Shown here: one piece after another, positions 5,836 to 7,115 of the stretch
Layout: each line of letters begins with the position of its first letter
Numbering within the stretch: the stretch's first letter is position 1
Source: an uncultured Thiotrichaceae bacterium
GTDB lineage: Bacteria; Pseudomonadota; Gammaproteobacteria; Thiotrichales; Thiotrichaceae
Assembly (NCBI GenBank): GCA_937931765.1
Contig: CALHAO010000325.1
Coordinates: forward strand, 1 to 7,115
DNA: 7,115 bases
Direction: 5' to 3'
Program-made: the position numbers and the translations under genes
The notes under the pieces: generated by a model
Databases searched by the model: none
Told to the model about the DNA's origin: nothing
Seen by the model: only the letters and a program-made list of their open reading frames with translations

Positions 5836-6972
5836 ATGCAGTTTTCCTACAGTAATTATTATAAAAATCCCAAGCAAAATAATGCCATGCATGAAGTGGC
5901 TGATGTTTTATTTCCTGAAGGGCATACTGAGCGGGCTTATGAGTCCATTCTAAAATGGCCTGCTTATACCCCGACTAATCTGATCTCGTTGGATGATTTT
6001 GCGGGTATAACCGGTGTTGCTAATGTCTTATATAAGGATGAATCAACTCGTTTAGGTCTGGGGTCATTCAAGGCGCTGGGTGGTGCTTATGCTGTGCAGC
6101 GGGTATTAGAAGATCGCGAGGCTGCTGGTGATGATTCACCGCTCACTGTGTGCACCGCTACCGATGGTAATCATGGTCGTTCAGTATCCTGGGGGGCACA
6201 GCAAAAAGGTATTTCGTGTCATATTTATATCCATGCTGGTGTGAGTGAAGGGCGTGCGGAAAGCTTGGCTGAGTATGGTGCGACGGTTCATCGGGTGGAG
6301 GGTAACTACGATGATTCCATTGCTGTATGCATTAAGGAAGCAGAAGCCAATGGTTGGCAAATTGTTTCTGATACTTCATGGGAAGGTTATCAGGAAATTC
6401 CGACTCAGGTTATGGCAGGTTATACCGTATTGGCTGCAGAGGTTATTGAGCAGTTAGGCGGCAATAATACCACCCAGCCTACGCATATTATTTTACAGGC
6501 TGGGTGTGGTGGTATGGCGGGCGCTTTAATTGCTTATTTCTGGAAGCATTGGCGTAATGAATTGCCTACAGTTATTGTGATGGAATCAGCGATGTCGGAT
6601 TGTGTGTATGAAAGCATGCAGCGCGATCAGATTGTGTTGGTTGATATTGTTGATGAAACTTTGATGGCGGGTTTGTCTTGTGGTGAGGTTTCAGCGTTGG
6701 CTTGGCCGATTTTACGTTATGCCACCAGTCATGTGTTGACGGTGGGCGATGAGGGCGTTGAGCCGATGATGCGGTTGTTGGCGAACCCTGAAAGTGAGCG
6801 TCCGGCTATTGAAGGTGGGGAGTGTTCGGCTTCGGGATTGATTGCTTTGAAGACGATGGCTGATCACCCGGAGTTGGCTGAATCTGCGGGTATTGGTGCG
6901 GATTCCGTAGTGCTGGTGATCGGGACTGAAGGAGCTACCGATCCTGAGGTTTATCGGCTGATTGTTGGTTAG
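5836..6972 (+). CDS. dpaL: 2,3-diaminopropionate ammonia-lyase (PLP-dependent, fold type II)
   Basis: The predicted enzyme converts 2,3-diaminopropionate to pyruvate and two ammonia, using pyridoxal phosphate in the cytoplasm. It has 378 residues (E. coli YgeX has about 398). Lys79 in GLGSFKALGGAYA is the PLP Schiff-base lysine. Asp110 (CTATDGNHG) and Asp179 (VSDTSWEGY) correspond to the two catalytic Asp of YgeX (Asp120, Asp189), with the same spacing of 69. The phosphate-binding Gly loop is GCGGMAGA at 223-230. The DTxWEGY motif separates this family from threonine dehydratases, in which it is absent. The region between Lys79 and Asp110 is about 12 residues shorter than in YgeX. The gene is followed after 3 bases by a racemase-like gene, suggesting a short catabolic operon. 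The in-frame TTG at 5821 is less likely as start. Leucine codon use in the last third is strongly TTG-biased, unlike the cco genes. Substrate specificity could be a related diamino acid. Confidence 0.9.
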   Translation: MQFSYSNYYKNPKQNNAMHEVADVLFPEGHTERAYESILKWPAYTPTNLISLDDFAGITGVANVLYKDESTRLGLGSFKALGGAYAVQRVLEDREAAGDDSPLTVCTATDGNHGRSVSWGAQQKGISCHIYIHAGVSEGRAESLAEYGATVHRVEGNYDDSIAVCIKEAEANGWQIVSDTSWEGYQEIPTQVMAGYTVLAAEVIEQLGGNNTTQPTHIILQAGCGGMAGALIAYFWKHWRNELPTVIVMESAMSDCVYESMQRDQIVLVDIVDETLMAGLSCGEVSALAWPILRYATSHVLTVGDEGVEPMMRLLANPESERPAIEGGECSASGLIALKTMADHPELAESAGIGADSVVLVIGTEGATDPEVYRLIVG

Positions 6973-6975
6973 ACT

Positions 6976-7115
6976 ATGGAAAAAGTACATTATGAGCTAT
7001 TGAAGCCGGGTTATGTGAAGCAACTCGGTTTAATTGTGTTGCAATCAGATATCACCATCGAGGATGAATTCCGCTTTTATTTTGCTGATCAACCGGTGAG
7101 CTTGTTGGTAAATCG
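6976..7115 (+). CDS. Asp/Glu racemase or arylmalonate decarboxylase-like protein (3' partial)
   Basis: Only 46 codons are inside the window. The visible sequence has a short leader and then KQLGLIVLQSDITIEDEFR (about residues 15-33). This resembles the start of Asp/Glu/hydantoin racemase superfamily proteins such as maleate isomerase, arylmalonate decarboxylase and ectoine-utilisation EutA, which begin with a LGLIVLxxDxTIExEFR-type strand and loop. The active-site cysteines of the family lie further on and cannot be checked. The ATG is 3 bases after the lyase stop, and no good Shine-Dalgarno sequence precedes it, so translation probably depends on coupling to the lyase gene. A racemase next to an amino acid lyase would suit use of both enantiomers, but this is inference. 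The exact family is uncertain. Confidence 0.65.
   Translation, partial: MEKVHYELLKPGYVKQLGLIVLQSDITIEDEFRFYFADQPVSLLVN

Overview
The window holds ordinary protein-coding DNA from a respiring proteobacterium. The conserved sequence of the ccoNOQP cluster and the class B (YfeX-type) DyP peroxidase point to Gammaproteobacteria. A sulfur-oxidiser-like lineage such as Thiotrichales would fit, but that is an impression from protein similarity and not proven. Every supported gene is on the + strand. There is no tRNA, rRNA, CRISPR array, insertion sequence or phage gene that I can see.

Positions 1-2726 hold the four structural genes of a cbb3-type cytochrome c oxidase. They are the C-terminal half of ccoN (cut by the window edge), then complete ccoO, ccoQ and ccoP, closely spaced and each with a good ribosome binding site. 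The copper and heme ligands that fall inside the window are intact, so the oxidase looks functional. It would transfer electrons from c-type cytochromes through CcoP and CcoO to the heme b3-CuB centre of CcoN, with high oxygen affinity. A strong intrinsic terminator at 2768-2804 ends the operon. The usual assembly genes (ccoGHIS) do not follow directly.

Positions 2875-3756 hold a monocistronic-looking DyP-type heme peroxidase. After a 129-base gap containing a perfect 7-3-7 palindrome comes a two-gene unit (3886-5732). It consists of a type I signal peptidase with an unusual multi-spanning N-terminal extension, overlapped by 4 bases with a DMT/EamA-family exporter.

Positions 5836-7115 hold a second metabolic unit: a PLP-dependent 2,3-diaminopropionate ammonia-lyase (dpaL type), followed after 3 bases by the start of an Asp/Glu racemase-like gene that runs off the window. 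Together they suggest catabolism or detoxification of an unusual amino acid.

I found no convincing novel defence or mobile system. The most unusual items are the architecture of the signal peptidase, the lyase-racemase pair and the long CcoO variant.
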